Assembly: GCA_022241475.1 (NCBI GenBank)
Contig: JAKOMT010000001.1
Span: 1-60,341 of the forward strand
Source: Microvirga sp.
GTDB lineage: Bacteria; Pseudomonadota; Alphaproteobacteria; Rhizobiales; Beijerinckiaceae
Direction of reading: 5' to 3'
DNA: 60,341 nucleotides
Shown piece by piece: positions 47,923 to 57,435 of the stretch (position 1 is its first letter; each line of letters opens with the position of its first letter). Under the pieces are notes generated by a model. It did no database searches. It was given only the letters and a program-made list of their open reading frames with translations, and was not told where the DNA came from. A program made the position numbers and the translations under genes.

Positions 47923-47942
47923 ATATAAAGATATCTTTATAT
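47923..47942. promoter_or_regulatory. SahR-like operator, perfect 20-bp palindrome
   Basis: ATATAAAGATATCTTTATAT reads the same on both strands and lies 31-50 nt upstream of the regulator's start, overlapping the likely promoter. It is the most AT-rich perfect palindrome I noticed in the window and is well placed for autoregulation of the regulator-metF-metH operon. Confidence 0.75.
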
Positions 47943-48003
47943 TGAATTCGGCCTCGACGCAAGCATCTTGCGAATTCGCCTCGTGAACGCGCCGGGGCCG
48001 CCT

Positions 48004-48555
48004 TCAGCCGCACGCCTTGCCGCGCTTCATGTGCTCGTCGAGCCGGGGCATGATCTCGACGAAGTTGCAGGGGCGATGGCGGTAGTCGAGTTGCGGCCCG
48101 AGAATGCCGTCCCAGGCGTCCTTGCAGGCGCCGGGCGAGCCGGGGAGGACGAAGACATAGGTCGCGTTCGCGACGCCCGCCGTGGCGCGCGATTGCAGCG
48201 TCGAGGTGCCGATCTTGTCGTAGCTGATGCGGTGGAACACGGCGGAGAAGCCGTCCATCCGCTTCTCGAAAAGCGGCTCGATCGCCTCGGGCGTGACGTC
48301 GCGCCCCGTGAAGCCGGTTCCGCCCGTGGTGACGACCACGTCGATCGCGGGATCCGCGATCCACCGAGCCACCTGGCCGCGAATGGCCGCGACGTCGTCG
48401 CGGACGACCGCCCGGTCCGCGAGCCTGTGCCCGGCGGCCTCGATCCGCGCGACGAGAGTATCCCCGGAGCGGTCCTGATCGAGCCCGCGCGTGTCGGAGA
48501 CGGTCAGGACGGCGATGGCGACGGGGATGAACGCGAGGGTCTCGTCGATCGGCAT
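48004..48555 (-). CDS. moaB: Molybdenum cofactor biosynthesis protein MoaB
   Basis: A 183-aa MoaB/Mog-like protein (molybdopterin adenylyltransferase fold). Visible parts are IAVLTVSDTR (near residue 14-23), the TTGGTGFTGRDVTPEAI substrate loop (near 76-92) and LPGSPGACKDAWDGIL (near 138-153). I chose the ATG at 48555, where the family begins; an in-frame ATG at 48642 would add 29 residues without recognisable homology. It adenylates molybdopterin before metal insertion. It is divergent from the DUF2336 gene. Confidence 0.9.
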   Translation of the reverse strand: MPIDETLAFIPVAIAVLTVSDTRGLDQDRSGDTLVARIEAAGHRLADRAVVRDDVAAIRGQVARWIADPAIDVVVTTGGTGFTGRDVTPEAIEPLFEKRMDGFSAVFHRISYDKIGTSTLQSRATAGVANATYVFVLPGSPGACKDAWDGILGPQLDYRHRPCNFVEIMPRLDEHMKRGKACG

Positions 48556-48698
48556 GTGCGGTCTCGCTGATTGCGGCGTCGGCTCGGCCTCGACGCCCTT
48601 CGGACGATATCCTTTAAGCGGACTTAAATCATTCTTCGACATCAATCATAGTGGAACGTGTAGGCGGCCCGGCATGCGCCTGACGTAGCGGGAGCCAG
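48556..48698. other. Short divergent gap between moaB and the DUF2336 gene
   Basis: About 140 nt that must hold both promoters. It includes the optional moaB extension (48556-48642). No hairpin or operator stands out. Confidence 0.4.
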
Positions 48699-49796
48699 AT
48701 GCGAAGCGAGGAGGCTGCGGCGCTATCGATCGAAGCGAAACTCGACCTGCTGCTGACGCAGGGCGGGACGCCGGATCGCGCCCTCGCGCTCGTCGTGGAC
48801 GTGCTCGCCGAACGCGGCTCCGCCCTCGCTCCTGAAAAGCGGGAGGAATGCGCCGAACTGGCCCTCGCCGTCGCCCGTCGCTGCTCGCCCCGGGAGGTCG
48901 CACTCGCAGCCCAACGCCTCGCCGGATTCCAGTTCGTGTCGCGCAAGCTCGTTCTGGCCATGGCGCAGATCGCGGCCGCGCGCGAGACTTCCGCGCCGGC
49001 TGAAAGCGCGCCGGCCGAGGAGGAGATCCCCGACGAGATGACCCGCCGCGTCGCGAGCGCGCACCCGCTGGACCTGCGCGACATCGCCGCCGGCGAAAAG
49101 CTCTCCGAACAGGCCACCGCTCGCTTGATCGCGCGCGGGGACGACCAAGCCACGGCGGCCTGCCTGCGCAATCGCAAGGCCCGGCTGTCGCTCGCAAGCT
49201 TCGCGGGCGTCGCGCTCGAGGCCAGAAACGACGAGACGCTGCGCAAGGCCTTGTGCGAACGCGCCGATATTCCCGAAGACATCCTGCCGAACTTCTGGCC
49301 CGCCTGCGCTGACGCCGAGAAGGCGCGGTTGCTCGTCGCCGGGTTCAGCAGCGATTCCGACGCGCCGACCGCGCCGCCCCCCGAACCGGGCGCCGCGGAG
49401 GAGGTCGATCCCGGCTTCGAGACCGAGCGCCAGCTCGCCGAACTCGTCCTCCATCACACCAAGCCCGCCTCGCTGCCGCGCGCCGCCAAGATGCTCGCCG
49501 AACGTGCGGGCGTCGACGAGGGCCTCGCGTTCGACCTGATCTGCGGCTCCTACGAGCGCGGGCTCGTGCTGCTGGCGCGCGCGGCGGAGCTCGACGAATG
49601 GGGATTCCTCAAGATCGTCTGTTCGCGGTTGAAGCAGATCTCCAGCCAGACCACGCCGCACCGGGCGCTGCGCAATTTCCGCGACTGCTCGCGCGACGAA
49701 GCCCGCGCCGTTCTCTCGAGCGTGACCGACGTCAAGTCGCTCGTGGCTCAGGAACGCGCGGCGGCGCGCAGACGCCCCAAATTGAGCGGGAAGTGA
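48699..49796 (+). CDS. DUF2336 protein
   Basis: A 365-aa protein of the DUF2336 family, common in alphaproteobacteria, with no known function. It is mostly helical and repetitive, with HEAT-like helix pairs, an acidic Pro/Ala linker (about 100-110 and 220-245), and no signal or membrane helix. The ATG at 48699 follows GGGAG. It converges with ispE, with only 10 nt between the stop codons. In other alphaproteobacteria such proteins are often near cell-cycle or envelope genes, but this window gives no clear link. Confidence 0.78.
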   Translation: MRSEEAAALSIEAKLDLLLTQGGTPDRALALVVDVLAERGSALAPEKREECAELALAVARRCSPREVALAAQRLAGFQFVSRKLVLAMAQIAAARETSAPAESAPAEEEIPDEMTRRVASAHPLDLRDIAAGEKLSEQATARLIARGDDQATAACLRNRKARLSLASFAGVALEARNDETLRKALCERADIPEDILPNFWPACADAEKARLLVAGFSSDSDAPTAPPPEPGAAEEVDPGFETERQLAELVLHHTKPASLPRAAKMLAERAGVDEGLAFDLICGSYERGLVLLARAAELDEWGFLKIVCSRLKQISSQTTPHRALRNFRDCSRDEARAVLSSVTDVKSLVAQERAAARRRPKLSGK

Positions 49797-49806
49797 AGTC
49801 ACGGAC

Positions 49807-50721
49807 CTAGTCGCCGATCGTGGTCGCTCGCACCCACCAATCAGGACGCTCCCGAGAGATCGCTGCGCCGGCGGCCCGCGCGCCCTCCGGCGTCGCAAAA
49901 AGCGCGAAACAGGTGGCGCCCGATCCGGACATGCGTGCGAACAGGCTTCCCGGCGCCGCGTCGAGCGCAGCGAGAACATCGGCGATCTCGGGCGCGATCG
50001 CGATCGCCGGCTTCGTCAGGTCGTTGACGCCCCTTCGCGACATCGCGGCCAGCGCGAGCGGATCGGCCGGCGGCGAGGCGATCGCCTCGGCGTCGCCGGC
50101 GGAAGCTTCGCGCGTCTCGCCGCGCGCGAGGCCGAGAGCCGCGAAAACCGCGGGAGTCGGCGTCGCCACGCGCGGATTGACGAGAAGCGCCGGGATCGCG
50201 GGCGTCGACAACGCGGGCTCGAGCCGGTCGCCGATCCCGCGCATCACCCGGGTCCGTTGCGCGACGCAGACGGGCACGTCCGCCCCCAGCGAAGCCGCCG
50301 CGTCCATGAGCCGGGGATCGTCGATGGAGACGCCGTTCAGGCGCGCGAGCAGACGCAGCGCTGCTGCGGCGTCGGCCGAGCCTCCGCCGATCCCCGAGGC
50401 GACGGGCAGGGTCTTGAAGAGCCGGAAACGCCCGGCGCGCAGATGCGGCGCCCTCGACGCCAGCGCCGCATGCGCGCGCGCGACGAGGTTGTCGCCGCCC
50501 CCTCCCCCGCAAGCCTGCAGGCTTCCCGCTTCCGGCCCCTCGACGACGAGCGAGAATTCGGGGCCGGGTTCGAGGACGAGCGCGTCGCCCTCCGCCGCGA
50601 AGGCCACGAGGCTTTCGAGTTCGTGATAGCCGTCCGCGCGTCGCCCGAGGACGCGCAAAGTCAGATTGATCTTGGCGCGGGCCACCTCGCGCAGAGGCTC
50701 TTGCGACAGGATGGACGACAC
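49807..50721 (-). CDS. ispE: 4-Diphosphocytidyl-2-C-methylerythritol kinase
   Basis: A 304-aa GHMP kinase of the MEP isoprenoid pathway. It has the AKINLTLRVLGRRADGYHEL N-terminal substrate motif (about residues 16-35; start of strand shown), the LPVASGIGGGSADAAAAL ATP loop (about 105-122) and a C-terminal GSLFARMSGSGATCFALF (about 258-275). The start is GTG at 50721, 16 nt after the upstream TPR gene's stop. Confidence 0.94.
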   Translation of the reverse strand: MSSILSQEPLREVARAKINLTLRVLGRRADGYHELESLVAFAAEGDALVLEPGPEFSLVVEGPEAGSLQACGGGGGDNLVARAHAALASRAPHLRAGRFRLFKTLPVASGIGGGSADAAAALRLLARLNGVSIDDPRLMDAAASLGADVPVCVAQRTRVMRGIGDRLEPALSTPAIPALLVNPRVATPTPAVFAALGLARGETREASAGDAEAIASPPADPLALAAMSRRGVNDLTKPAIAIAPEIADVLAALDAAPGSLFARMSGSGATCFALFATPEGARAAGAAISRERPDWWVRATTIGD

Positions 50722-50737
50722 GGCGGCGCGCTTCGCC

Positions 50738-52525
50738 TCAGCCGCCGTCTGCGGGCGCCGGAGGCGCGCCCTCTGCGGAGGTCGGGTTCGTCGCCTCGTC
50801 GAGGCCGACCTCGAGCTTGCGCTCGATCGTCTCGCGCTCCTCGGGATCGGGATCGCTGTCGAGCGCGTGACGCCACTGGAAGCGCGCCTCGAGCGTGCGT
50901 CCGACCTTCCAGAAGGCGTCTCCGAGATGATCGTTGATCACCGGATCGCCGGGCATCAACTCGACGGCGCGTTCGAGTTCGCGCACCGCGTCCTCGTAGC
51001 GGCCGAGGCGGTAATAGGCCCAGCCAAGGCTGTCGATGATCATGCCGTCGCGCGGCGACAACTCGATCGCGCGCTGGAGCATCCGGAAGGCCTCGTCGAT
51101 GTTCACGCCCTGATCGACCCAGGAATAGCCGAGATAGTTCAAAACCTGCGCCTCTCCGATCGGCGAGGTCGGCGGCACGAGTTCGAGGGCGCGCTTCAGG
51201 TCGATTTCGGCCCGGTCCCATTGCTTCGAGCGCTCGAACGACGCGCCGCGGAAGAAGAACAGCGTCCAGTGGCCGGAATCGGGCTCGTCGATCAGCTCGA
51301 TGGCGCGCGTATAGGTCTCCGCAGCCTCGGCGAATTTCTCGCGCGTGCGCAGCACGTTGGCGAGCGCGATGACGGCTTCGACGTCGTTGGGATCGCGCGC
51401 TTGCAGCGCCTCGAAATGCGCGGTCGCCTCCTCGCTGCGACCCAGCCGCTCCAGAGCGTGGCCGATCTGGATCTCGGAGGACGCGCGCAGCGGCGAGGTC
51501 TCCGGAATCCGTTGCAGCGCCTCGATCGATTCGGCGTATCGCTCCATCCGCTCGAACACGTCGGCGAGGGTGACGAGGGCCATGTCGTGGGCCGGCGCGA
51601 GATGCAGGGCGAGGCGCAGGTAGATGATCGCCACGAGTTCGTCCGCGTCGGACGCGCCGGCGGCGCCGAGGCCGTACAACACCTCCGAGGCGCCCTCCGC
51701 GACGCTCGACACCGGACGCGGCAGGGGCTCGCCCGCTCGCAGGCGGGCGAGGTTTTCCACCACGACCGGATGGCGCGGGAACAGTTCGGCGAACGCCTCG
51801 TAGGCTGCGATCGCGTCCGCAGCGCGACCGGCGCGGACCGAGTGGCGGGCATAGGCGTCGACGACGCTCAGCGCGCCGGGCTGACGGTCGAGCGCCGCCT
51901 TGAGGCGGGTTTCGGCCTCGTCGTCCCGGCCGAGGAAGCTCGCGATCAGCCCGCCGTGGAACTCGCGGAAAATGTCGAAGCTCGCTTCGCCGGCCAGCCG
52001 ATCGACGCTCGCGATCGCGTCGTCGGCGCTTCGCGTTCCCGCGAAACTCCATGCGCGCAGCAGCGTCGCGGTCAGATCCGCCGCGCCGCCGCGTCCGCCT
52101 TCCTGCAGCCTGGCGCGGGCCGCCGCGAAGCGACCCTCTCGCAGGTCCCGCACGGCGAGCGCCAGATGAGCGAGGCCGTTGTCGGGAGACACGTTGACGA
52201 TTCGCTCCGCCGCCCGGAACGCCAGGTCCATGTCGCCGTCGGCGAGAAAGGCGATGAAGGCGTTCTCGACGATGCCCGGATTCTCCGGGTCGCTCTCGAA
52301 CAGCCGCCGGTAGAACACCGCGGCCGCGACCGTGTCGTTCGACGAATTGGCGACGTAGGCGGAGAGAAAATTCCCGGAAATGGTCAGGGCCGGAGCGAGG
52401 GACGCGCGGGCGCTGTTCTCCGTCGTCGCTTCGCGCGCCTGCGCGCCGTCGACGAGGAAAGCGCACGAGAATGCGAGAGCGCCGGCCAGAAAACCGGCGA
52501 TGCGAAGTCGAGAACGCGAGAACAC
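50738..52525 (-). CDS. Tetratricopeptide-repeat protein, secreted
   Basis: A 595-aa protein with a signal peptide (about residues 1-30, ending DGAQA) and tandem TPR helices through most of its length; the clearest repeats run from about 370 to 560 with the GWAYYRLGRYEDAVRELERA type. Such alphaproteobacterial proteins are annotated as TPR lipoproteins or secreted adaptors with unknown partners. The start is GTG at 52525. It precedes ispE and may share its transcript. No catalytic domain is visible. Confidence 0.82.
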   Translation of the reverse strand: MFSRSRLRIAGFLAGALAFSCAFLVDGAQAREATTENSARASLAPALTISGNFLSAYVANSSNDTVAAAVFYRRLFESDPENPGIVENAFIAFLADGDMDLAFRAAERIVNVSPDNGLAHLALAVRDLREGRFAAARARLQEGGRGGAADLTATLLRAWSFAGTRSADDAIASVDRLAGEASFDIFREFHGGLIASFLGRDDEAETRLKAALDRQPGALSVVDAYARHSVRAGRAADAIAAYEAFAELFPRHPVVVENLARLRAGEPLPRPVSSVAEGASEVLYGLGAAGASDADELVAIIYLRLALHLAPAHDMALVTLADVFERMERYAESIEALQRIPETSPLRASSEIQIGHALERLGRSEEATAHFEALQARDPNDVEAVIALANVLRTREKFAEAAETYTRAIELIDEPDSGHWTLFFFRGASFERSKQWDRAEIDLKRALELVPPTSPIGEAQVLNYLGYSWVDQGVNIDEAFRMLQRAIELSPRDGMIIDSLGWAYYRLGRYEDAVRELERAVELMPGDPVINDHLGDAFWKVGRTLEARFQWRHALDSDPDPEERETIERKLEVGLDEATNPTSAEGAPPAPADGG

Positions 52526-52696
52526 GGGTGACGCGGCTCCTCTAGCGGGCGGGCCGCGCCAGGCTCGGCGCCGCCTGCGATTGATCCAGACCCGGCGACG
52601 AACATGGCCCGTCCCGATGGCGACGGCAAGGCGTAACCTCGCCGCACGACCGGGAAACGGGCCCCGCTCTCGACGACGTGAGCGCCAGCGCGCGCC
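52526..52696. other. Gap between the TPR gene and ETF-QO
   Basis: About 170 nt, GC-rich, between genes on the same strand. It should hold the promoter of the TPR-ispE pair and the 3' end of the ETF-QO transcript. I see no RNA gene or clear terminator. Confidence 0.4.
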
Positions 52697-54391
52697 TCAC
52701 ATATTGGGGTAGACCGGGCCGCCCCCGCCTTCGGGCGCCACCCAGTTGATGTTCTGGGCGGGGTCCTTGATGTCGCAGGTCTTGCAGTGCACGCAGTTCT
52801 GCGCGTTGATCACGAAACGCGGATCGGTTTTCCGCGCCTCGTCGCCGTACACCACCTCGTACACGCCTGCGGGACAGTAGAGCCGCGCCGGTTCGCCGTA
52901 TTTCGGCAGGTTGACCGCGATCGGGATCGACGGATCCTTCAGCTGCAGGTGGCAGGGCTGGTCTTCCTCGTGGTTGGTGTTCGACAGGAACACCGAGGAA
53001 AGCTTGTCGAAGGTGAGGACGCCGTCGGGGCGCGGGTAGGTCTTGGGCTTCACCTGATCGATTGGCTTGAGGCAGGCGAAGTCGGGCTTTCCGTGGGACA
53101 GCGTGCCGAAGAGCGATTTGCCGAAGATCTGGTTCAGCCACATGTCGACGCCGCCGAGCGCGATGCCGATCATGGTGCCGTATTTCGACCAGAGCGGCTT
53201 GACGTTGCGCACGGGCGCGAGATCGGCCCCGACGGGGGAGCTGCGCCAGCTTGAATCGTAGGAGACGAGTTCATCGTGCGACCGCCCGGCCCGCAGCGCC
53301 TCGACCAGATGCTGCGCGCAGAGCATGCCCGACTGGATGGCGTTGTGGCTGCCCTTGATGCGCGGCACGTTGACGAATCCGGCCGCGTCGCCGACGAGAC
53401 AGCCGCCCGGGAAGGCGAGCTTCGGCACGGATTGCCAGCCGCCCTCGACGATGGCGCGCGCGCCGTAGGCGATGCGCTTGCCGCGCTCGAAGACCGGCGC
53501 GATCAGCGGATGCGTCTTGAAACGCTGCATCTCGTCGAAGGGCGAGAGCGTCGGGTTCTCGTAGTTGAGATGCACGACGAAGCCGACGGAGACGAGATTG
53601 TCGCCGTAATGATAGAGCCACGAGCCTCCGCCCGTGCCGTTGTCGAGCGGCCAGCCGAAGGAATGCTGGACGAGGCCGGGACGATGGTTCTCCGGCGCGA
53701 CCTGCCAGGTCTCCTTGATCCCGATGCCGTATTTCTGCGGCTCGCGGCCCTCGTCGAGGGAAAAGCGCCTGATGAGCTGCTTCGTCAGATGCCCGCGCGC
53801 GCCTTCGGCGAAGATCGTATAGCGCCCGCGCAGCTCCATGCCGCGCGTGTAGTTCGGCCCCGGCTTGCCCTCGTGGTCGACGCCCATGTCGCCGGTGGCG
53901 ATGCCGAGCACGCGGCCGTCGGCGTCGAACAGCACCTCGGAGGCCGCGAAGCCGGGATAAATCTCGACGCCGAGCGCCTCGGCGCGTGGCGCGAGCCAGC
54001 GCGCGACTTCGCCGAGCGAGCCGATGAAGGAGCCGTGATTGTTCATCAGGGCGGGCATGGCGATGTTGGGCAGACGCACGCCGCCGGCGGGGCCGAGAAA
54101 CAGGAACTGGTCCTCGGTCACGGGCGTCTTCAGCGGGCGGTCGGGATCCTCGCGCCAGTCGGGCAGAAGCGCGTCGAGGCCGCTCGGATCGATCACCGCG
54201 CCGGAGAGGATGTGGGCGCCGACTTCGGCTCCCTTCTCGACGACCACGACGGAGAAGTCCTCGCCCGCCTCGGCGGCGATCTGCTTCAGACGGATCGCGG
54301 TGGCGAGGCCGGCCGGCCCCGCTCCCACGATGACCACGTCGAAATCCATCGCCTCGCGCTCAGGCAATTCGATCCCCGGCTCCACGCTCAT
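52697..54391 (-). CDS. Electron-transfer flavoprotein:ubiquinone oxidoreductase
   Basis: A 564-aa ETF-QO, which passes electrons from ETF to ubiquinone at the membrane during fatty acid and amino acid oxidation. The FAD dinucleotide fold begins at VVIVGAGPAGLATAIRL (near residue 20); the 4Fe-4S cluster is near the C terminus (CPAGVY, then CVHCKTCDIKDPAQNI, about 510-560). The ATG at 54391 is used; an upstream GTG at 54397 is also possible. It stands alone; ETF genes are not in the window. Confidence 0.96.
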   Translation of the reverse strand: MSVEPGIELPEREAMDFDVVIVGAGPAGLATAIRLKQIAAEAGEDFSVVVVEKGAEVGAHILSGAVIDPSGLDALLPDWREDPDRPLKTPVTEDQFLFLGPAGGVRLPNIAMPALMNNHGSFIGSLGEVARWLAPRAEALGVEIYPGFAASEVLFDADGRVLGIATGDMGVDHEGKPGPNYTRGMELRGRYTIFAEGARGHLTKQLIRRFSLDEGREPQKYGIGIKETWQVAPENHRPGLVQHSFGWPLDNGTGGGSWLYHYGDNLVSVGFVVHLNYENPTLSPFDEMQRFKTHPLIAPVFERGKRIAYGARAIVEGGWQSVPKLAFPGGCLVGDAAGFVNVPRIKGSHNAIQSGMLCAQHLVEALRAGRSHDELVSYDSSWRSSPVGADLAPVRNVKPLWSKYGTMIGIALGGVDMWLNQIFGKSLFGTLSHGKPDFACLKPIDQVKPKTYPRPDGVLTFDKLSSVFLSNTNHEEDQPCHLQLKDPSIPIAVNLPKYGEPARLYCPAGVYEVVYGDEARKTDPRFVINAQNCVHCKTCDIKDPAQNINWVAPEGGGGPVYPNM

Positions 54392-54532
54392 GCCCACGGC
54401 TCCTTGGCTTGTCGCGACGTTGCGCGTTGTCTTTTGGCTCGAGCGGAAACGTCCGGGCGAGCGGGCCAGAGATAACGTGCGACGGCGCGCCTGTCGACAG
54501 GGCCGGCCCGAACGGCGTTCGGCGCAAGAGCC

Positions 54533-55294
54533 TCAGCGAAACGCTTGCGCGAACTGCGTCAGCGTCGGCTCGTCCGTGTAGTCGAGCTTGAGCGGGGTGA
54601 TCGAGATGCGCTTGTTGGCGATGGCCCAGAGGTCCGTGCCTTGGCCCGGCGTGAAATCCGCCTTGGCGAAGGCGACCCAGTAATAGGGGTTGCCGCGCCC
54701 GTCCATCCGCTCGTCGATCTTGAGGAACGCCTGATCGCGAAGGCCCTGATTGGTGGCGACGGTGGCGATGACCTCGTCGGGCTCGCAATCGGGGAAATTG
54801 ACGTTGACGAGCGAGTTCTTCGGCACTTCGAGGGTGAGAAGCTTGCGGATGATGTCGGGTCCGTGCGCCTCGGCGCAATGGAACTTCACCGCGTTGCGCC
54901 CGCCCGGCCCGTAGGCCTGCGACAGCGCGATGGAGCGCACGCCCAGCATCGTGCCCTCGATGGCGGCGGCGATGGTGCCCGAATAGCTCACGTCCTCGGC
55001 GACGTTCTGCCCGCGATTGACGCCCGACAGGATGAGGTCCGGCTTGCGGTCGACGAGGATGTTGCGCATCGCCATGATCACGCAATCGGTCGGCGTTCCC
55101 TTCACCGCGAAATGACGCTCCGAAATCTCGCGCAGGCGCAGAGGATCGTTCAGCGACAGCGAGTGCGACACGCCGCTCTGGTCGGTCTCGGGAGCGACGA
55201 CGTAGACGTCGTCCGAGAGCGCTTTCGCGATAGCCTCCAAAGCCTTGAGGCCGGGAGCGTGGATGCCGTCGTCGTTGGTGCAGAGAATGCGCAT
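54533..55294 (-). CDS. surE: 5'/3'-Nucleotidase SurE
   Basis: A 253-aa metal-dependent phosphatase of the SurE family. It has the LCTNDDGIHAPGLKAL N-terminal motif with metal-binding Asp pair (residues 8-9), DQSGVSHSLSLNDPLRL (about 40-56) and SGVNRGQNVAEDVSYSGTIAAA (about 92-113; part shown). It follows serS by 4 nt in the tatABC-serS-surE operon, a common alphaproteobacterial order. Confidence 0.95.
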   Translation of the reverse strand: MRILCTNDDGIHAPGLKALEAIAKALSDDVYVVAPETDQSGVSHSLSLNDPLRLREISERHFAVKGTPTDCVIMAMRNILVDRKPDLILSGVNRGQNVAEDVSYSGTIAAAIEGTMLGVRSIALSQAYGPGGRNAVKFHCAEAHGPDIIRKLLTLEVPKNSLVNVNFPDCEPDEVIATVATNQGLRDQAFLKIDERMDGRGNPYYWVAFAKADFTPGQGTDLWAIANKRISITPLKLDYTDEPTLTQFAQAFR

Positions 55295-55298
55295 GGGT

Positions 55299-56573
55299 TC
55301 AGGCAGGCCTTTCGATTCGCGTGACGCCGCCCATATAGGGCGCGAGAGCCGACGGTATCGTGACCGAGCCGTCGGCGTTCTGGTAATTTTCGAGCACCGC
55401 GATCAGCGCCCTGCCTACGGCCACGCCGGAGCCGTTGAGCGTGTGGACGAAATGCGGCCTGCCGTCGCGGCGGAAGCGCGCGTTCATGCGCCGCGCCTGG
55501 AAATCGCCGCAGACGGAGCAGGAGGAGATCTCGCGATAGGTCTTCTGCCCCGGGAGCCAGGCCTCGATGTCGTAGGTCTTGCGCGAGGCGAAGCCCATGT
55601 CGCCAGTGCAGAGCGTCATCACCCGGTAGGGGATTTCCAGCTTTTGCAGCACCTCCTCGGCGCAGGCGAGCATCCGCTCGTGCTCCTCGGCCGATTTCTC
55701 GGGCGCCGTGATCGAGACGAGTTCGCATTTCGTGAACTGGTGCTGGCGCAGCATCCCGCGCGTGTCGCGCCCGGCCGAGCCGGCTTCCGCGCGGAAGCAG
55801 GGCGTGAGCGCCGTGAAGCGCAAGGGAAGCTCCTCCTCGGAGAGGATGGATTCGCGCACGAGATTGGTCAGCGGGACTTCGGCGGTGGGGATGAGCCAGA
55901 AATCGCCGGTCGCGGCGAACTGATCGTCGCGGAACTTCGGCAACTGCGCCGTCCCAAACATCGCGTCGTCCTTGACGAGCAGCGGCGGGTTCACTTCCAG
56001 ATAGCCGTGCTCGGTCGTGTGCAGGTCCAGCATGAACTGGCCGAGCGCGCGCTCGAGCCGGGCGAGCTGCCCCTTGAGCACCACGAAACGCGAGCCCGAG
56101 AGCTTCGCCGCCGTCTCGAAATCCATCAGGCCAATGGCCTCGCCGATCTCGAAATGCTGCTGCGCGTCGGGGATCTCGCGCGGCGTCCCGAAGCGGCTCT
56201 TCTCGACGTTGCCGTGCTCGTCCGCGCCGTCCGGAACTTCGGATGCGGGGATATTCGGGATGGCGGCCAACGCGTCGGAGAGTTCCTTCTCGACGCCGCG
56301 CAGCTCATCTTCGAGCGCCGGAATCCGCTCCTTGAGCGCGGCGACCTCCGCCATCAACGTCTGCGCCAGCGCCTCGTCCTTCGTGGCCTTGGCCTTGCCG
56401 ATCTCCTTCGAGCGGACGTTGCGGGTCTCCTGGGCGGCCTGCAACTCGCCGATGATCGCCTTGCGGCGCTCGTCCATGGCGAGCAGACGGGGGGATTCGG
56501 GCGCGAGCCCCCGGCGGCTCAGGCCGGAATCGAAGGCGTCGGCGTCGTCGCGGATCGCGCGGATGTCGTGCAT
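55299..56573 (-). CDS. serS: Seryl-tRNA synthetase
   Basis: A 424-aa class II synthetase. The N-terminal coiled-coil arm (about residues 30-105) binds the tRNA; the catalytic domain shows motif 2 ([21 protein letters not shown], about 262-282, shown in part) and motif 3 ([17 protein letters not shown], about 385-401). It sits between tatC (55 nt away) and surE (4 nt). Confidence 0.97.
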   Translation of the reverse strand: MHDIRAIRDDADAFDSGLSRRGLAPESPRLLAMDERRKAIIGELQAAQETRNVRSKEIGKAKATKDEALAQTLMAEVAALKERIPALEDELRGVEKELSDALAAIPNIPASEVPDGADEHGNVEKSRFGTPREIPDAQQHFEIGEAIGLMDFETAAKLSGSRFVVLKGQLARLERALGQFMLDLHTTEHGYLEVNPPLLVKDDAMFGTAQLPKFRDDQFAATGDFWLIPTAEVPLTNLVRESILSEEELPLRFTALTPCFRAEAGSAGRDTRGMLRQHQFTKCELVSITAPEKSAEEHERMLACAEEVLQKLEIPYRVMTLCTGDMGFASRKTYDIEAWLPGQKTYREISSCSVCGDFQARRMNARFRRDGRPHFVHTLNGSGVAVGRALIAVLENYQNADGSVTIPSALAPYMGGVTRIERPA

Positions 56574-56628
56574 GGGTCAATCGTCTCGGCGCCGGGGTCA
56601 GGGCGGCGCCGAGGCGGAGCGATCGCCC

Positions 56629-57435
56629 TCAGCTCTGCGCCTCGCGAGCGGCCTCGGCTTCCGCCCGCTTCTTCTCCACCATGCGCACAGCGAAGATACT
56701 CGCCTCGTAAAGAAGCAGCGTCGGGACCGCAAGGGCGAACTGACTGATGATGTCCGGCGGCGTCGCCACCGCGGCGATGACGAAGACGATCACGACGGCG
56801 TAGCGCCGCTTGTCCTTGAGGAACTGCGAATCGATCAGACCGGCGCGGGCGAGCAGCGTGAGCACCACGGGAAGCTGGAAGCAGATGCCGAAAGCGAAGA
56901 TCAGCGTCATGATCAGCGAGAGGTATTCGCCGACCTTGGGCAGGAACTCGATCGTCGGCTGCCCCTCCATTCCCAGCTGCTGCATTCCAACCGAGAAATA
57001 CATCAGGAGCGGCATCGCCACGAAATAGACCATGCCCGCGCCGAGCGCGAAGAGCACCGGCGTCGCGGCGAGATAGGGAATGAACGCGTCGCGCTCGTTC
57101 TTGTAGAGGCCCGGCGCGACGAATTTGTAGATCTGCATCGCGATGAACGGGAACGCGAAGAACGCCGCGCCGAAAAAGGCGACCTGCAGCTGTGTGAAGA
57201 AATACTCGAGGCCGTGCGTATAGATCAGCCGCGCCAATTCCGGCGAGCCCACAGCCTGGACGTAGGGATTGACGAGGACGTTGTAGATCCTGCCCGCGAA
57301 GGCGAAGCAGATCGCGAACATGATCACGAAGGCGGCCAGCGCGTAGATCAGTCGCTGGCGCAGCTCGATCAGGTGCTCGATGAGAGGCGCGCGCGACGCC
57401 TCGATGGCGTCCTCTTCCGGTGCCGAAGTCGTCAC
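56629..57435 (-). CDS. tatC: Sec-independent protein translocase TatC
   Basis: A 268-aa, six-helix membrane protein that recognises twin-arginine signals. It has the HLIELRQRLIY N-terminal motif (about residues 20-30), the FYFTQLQ-type loop (YFFTQLQVAFFGA) and FAFGICFQLPVVLTLL helix. The start is GTG at 57435 overlapping the tatB stop (GTGA). Several Tat substrates are predicted in this same window (18093, 20752, 24980). Confidence 0.96.
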   Translation of the reverse strand: MTTSAPEEDAIEASRAPLIEHLIELRQRLIYALAAFVIMFAICFAFAGRIYNVLVNPYVQAVGSPELARLIYTHGLEYFFTQLQVAFFGAAFFAFPFIAMQIYKFVAPGLYKNERDAFIPYLAATPVLFALGAGMVYFVAMPLLMYFSVGMQQLGMEGQPTIEFLPKVGEYLSLIMTLIFAFGICFQLPVVLTLLARAGLIDSQFLKDKRRYAVVIVFVIAAVATPPDIISQFALAVPTLLLYEASIFAVRMVEKKRAEAEAAREAQS

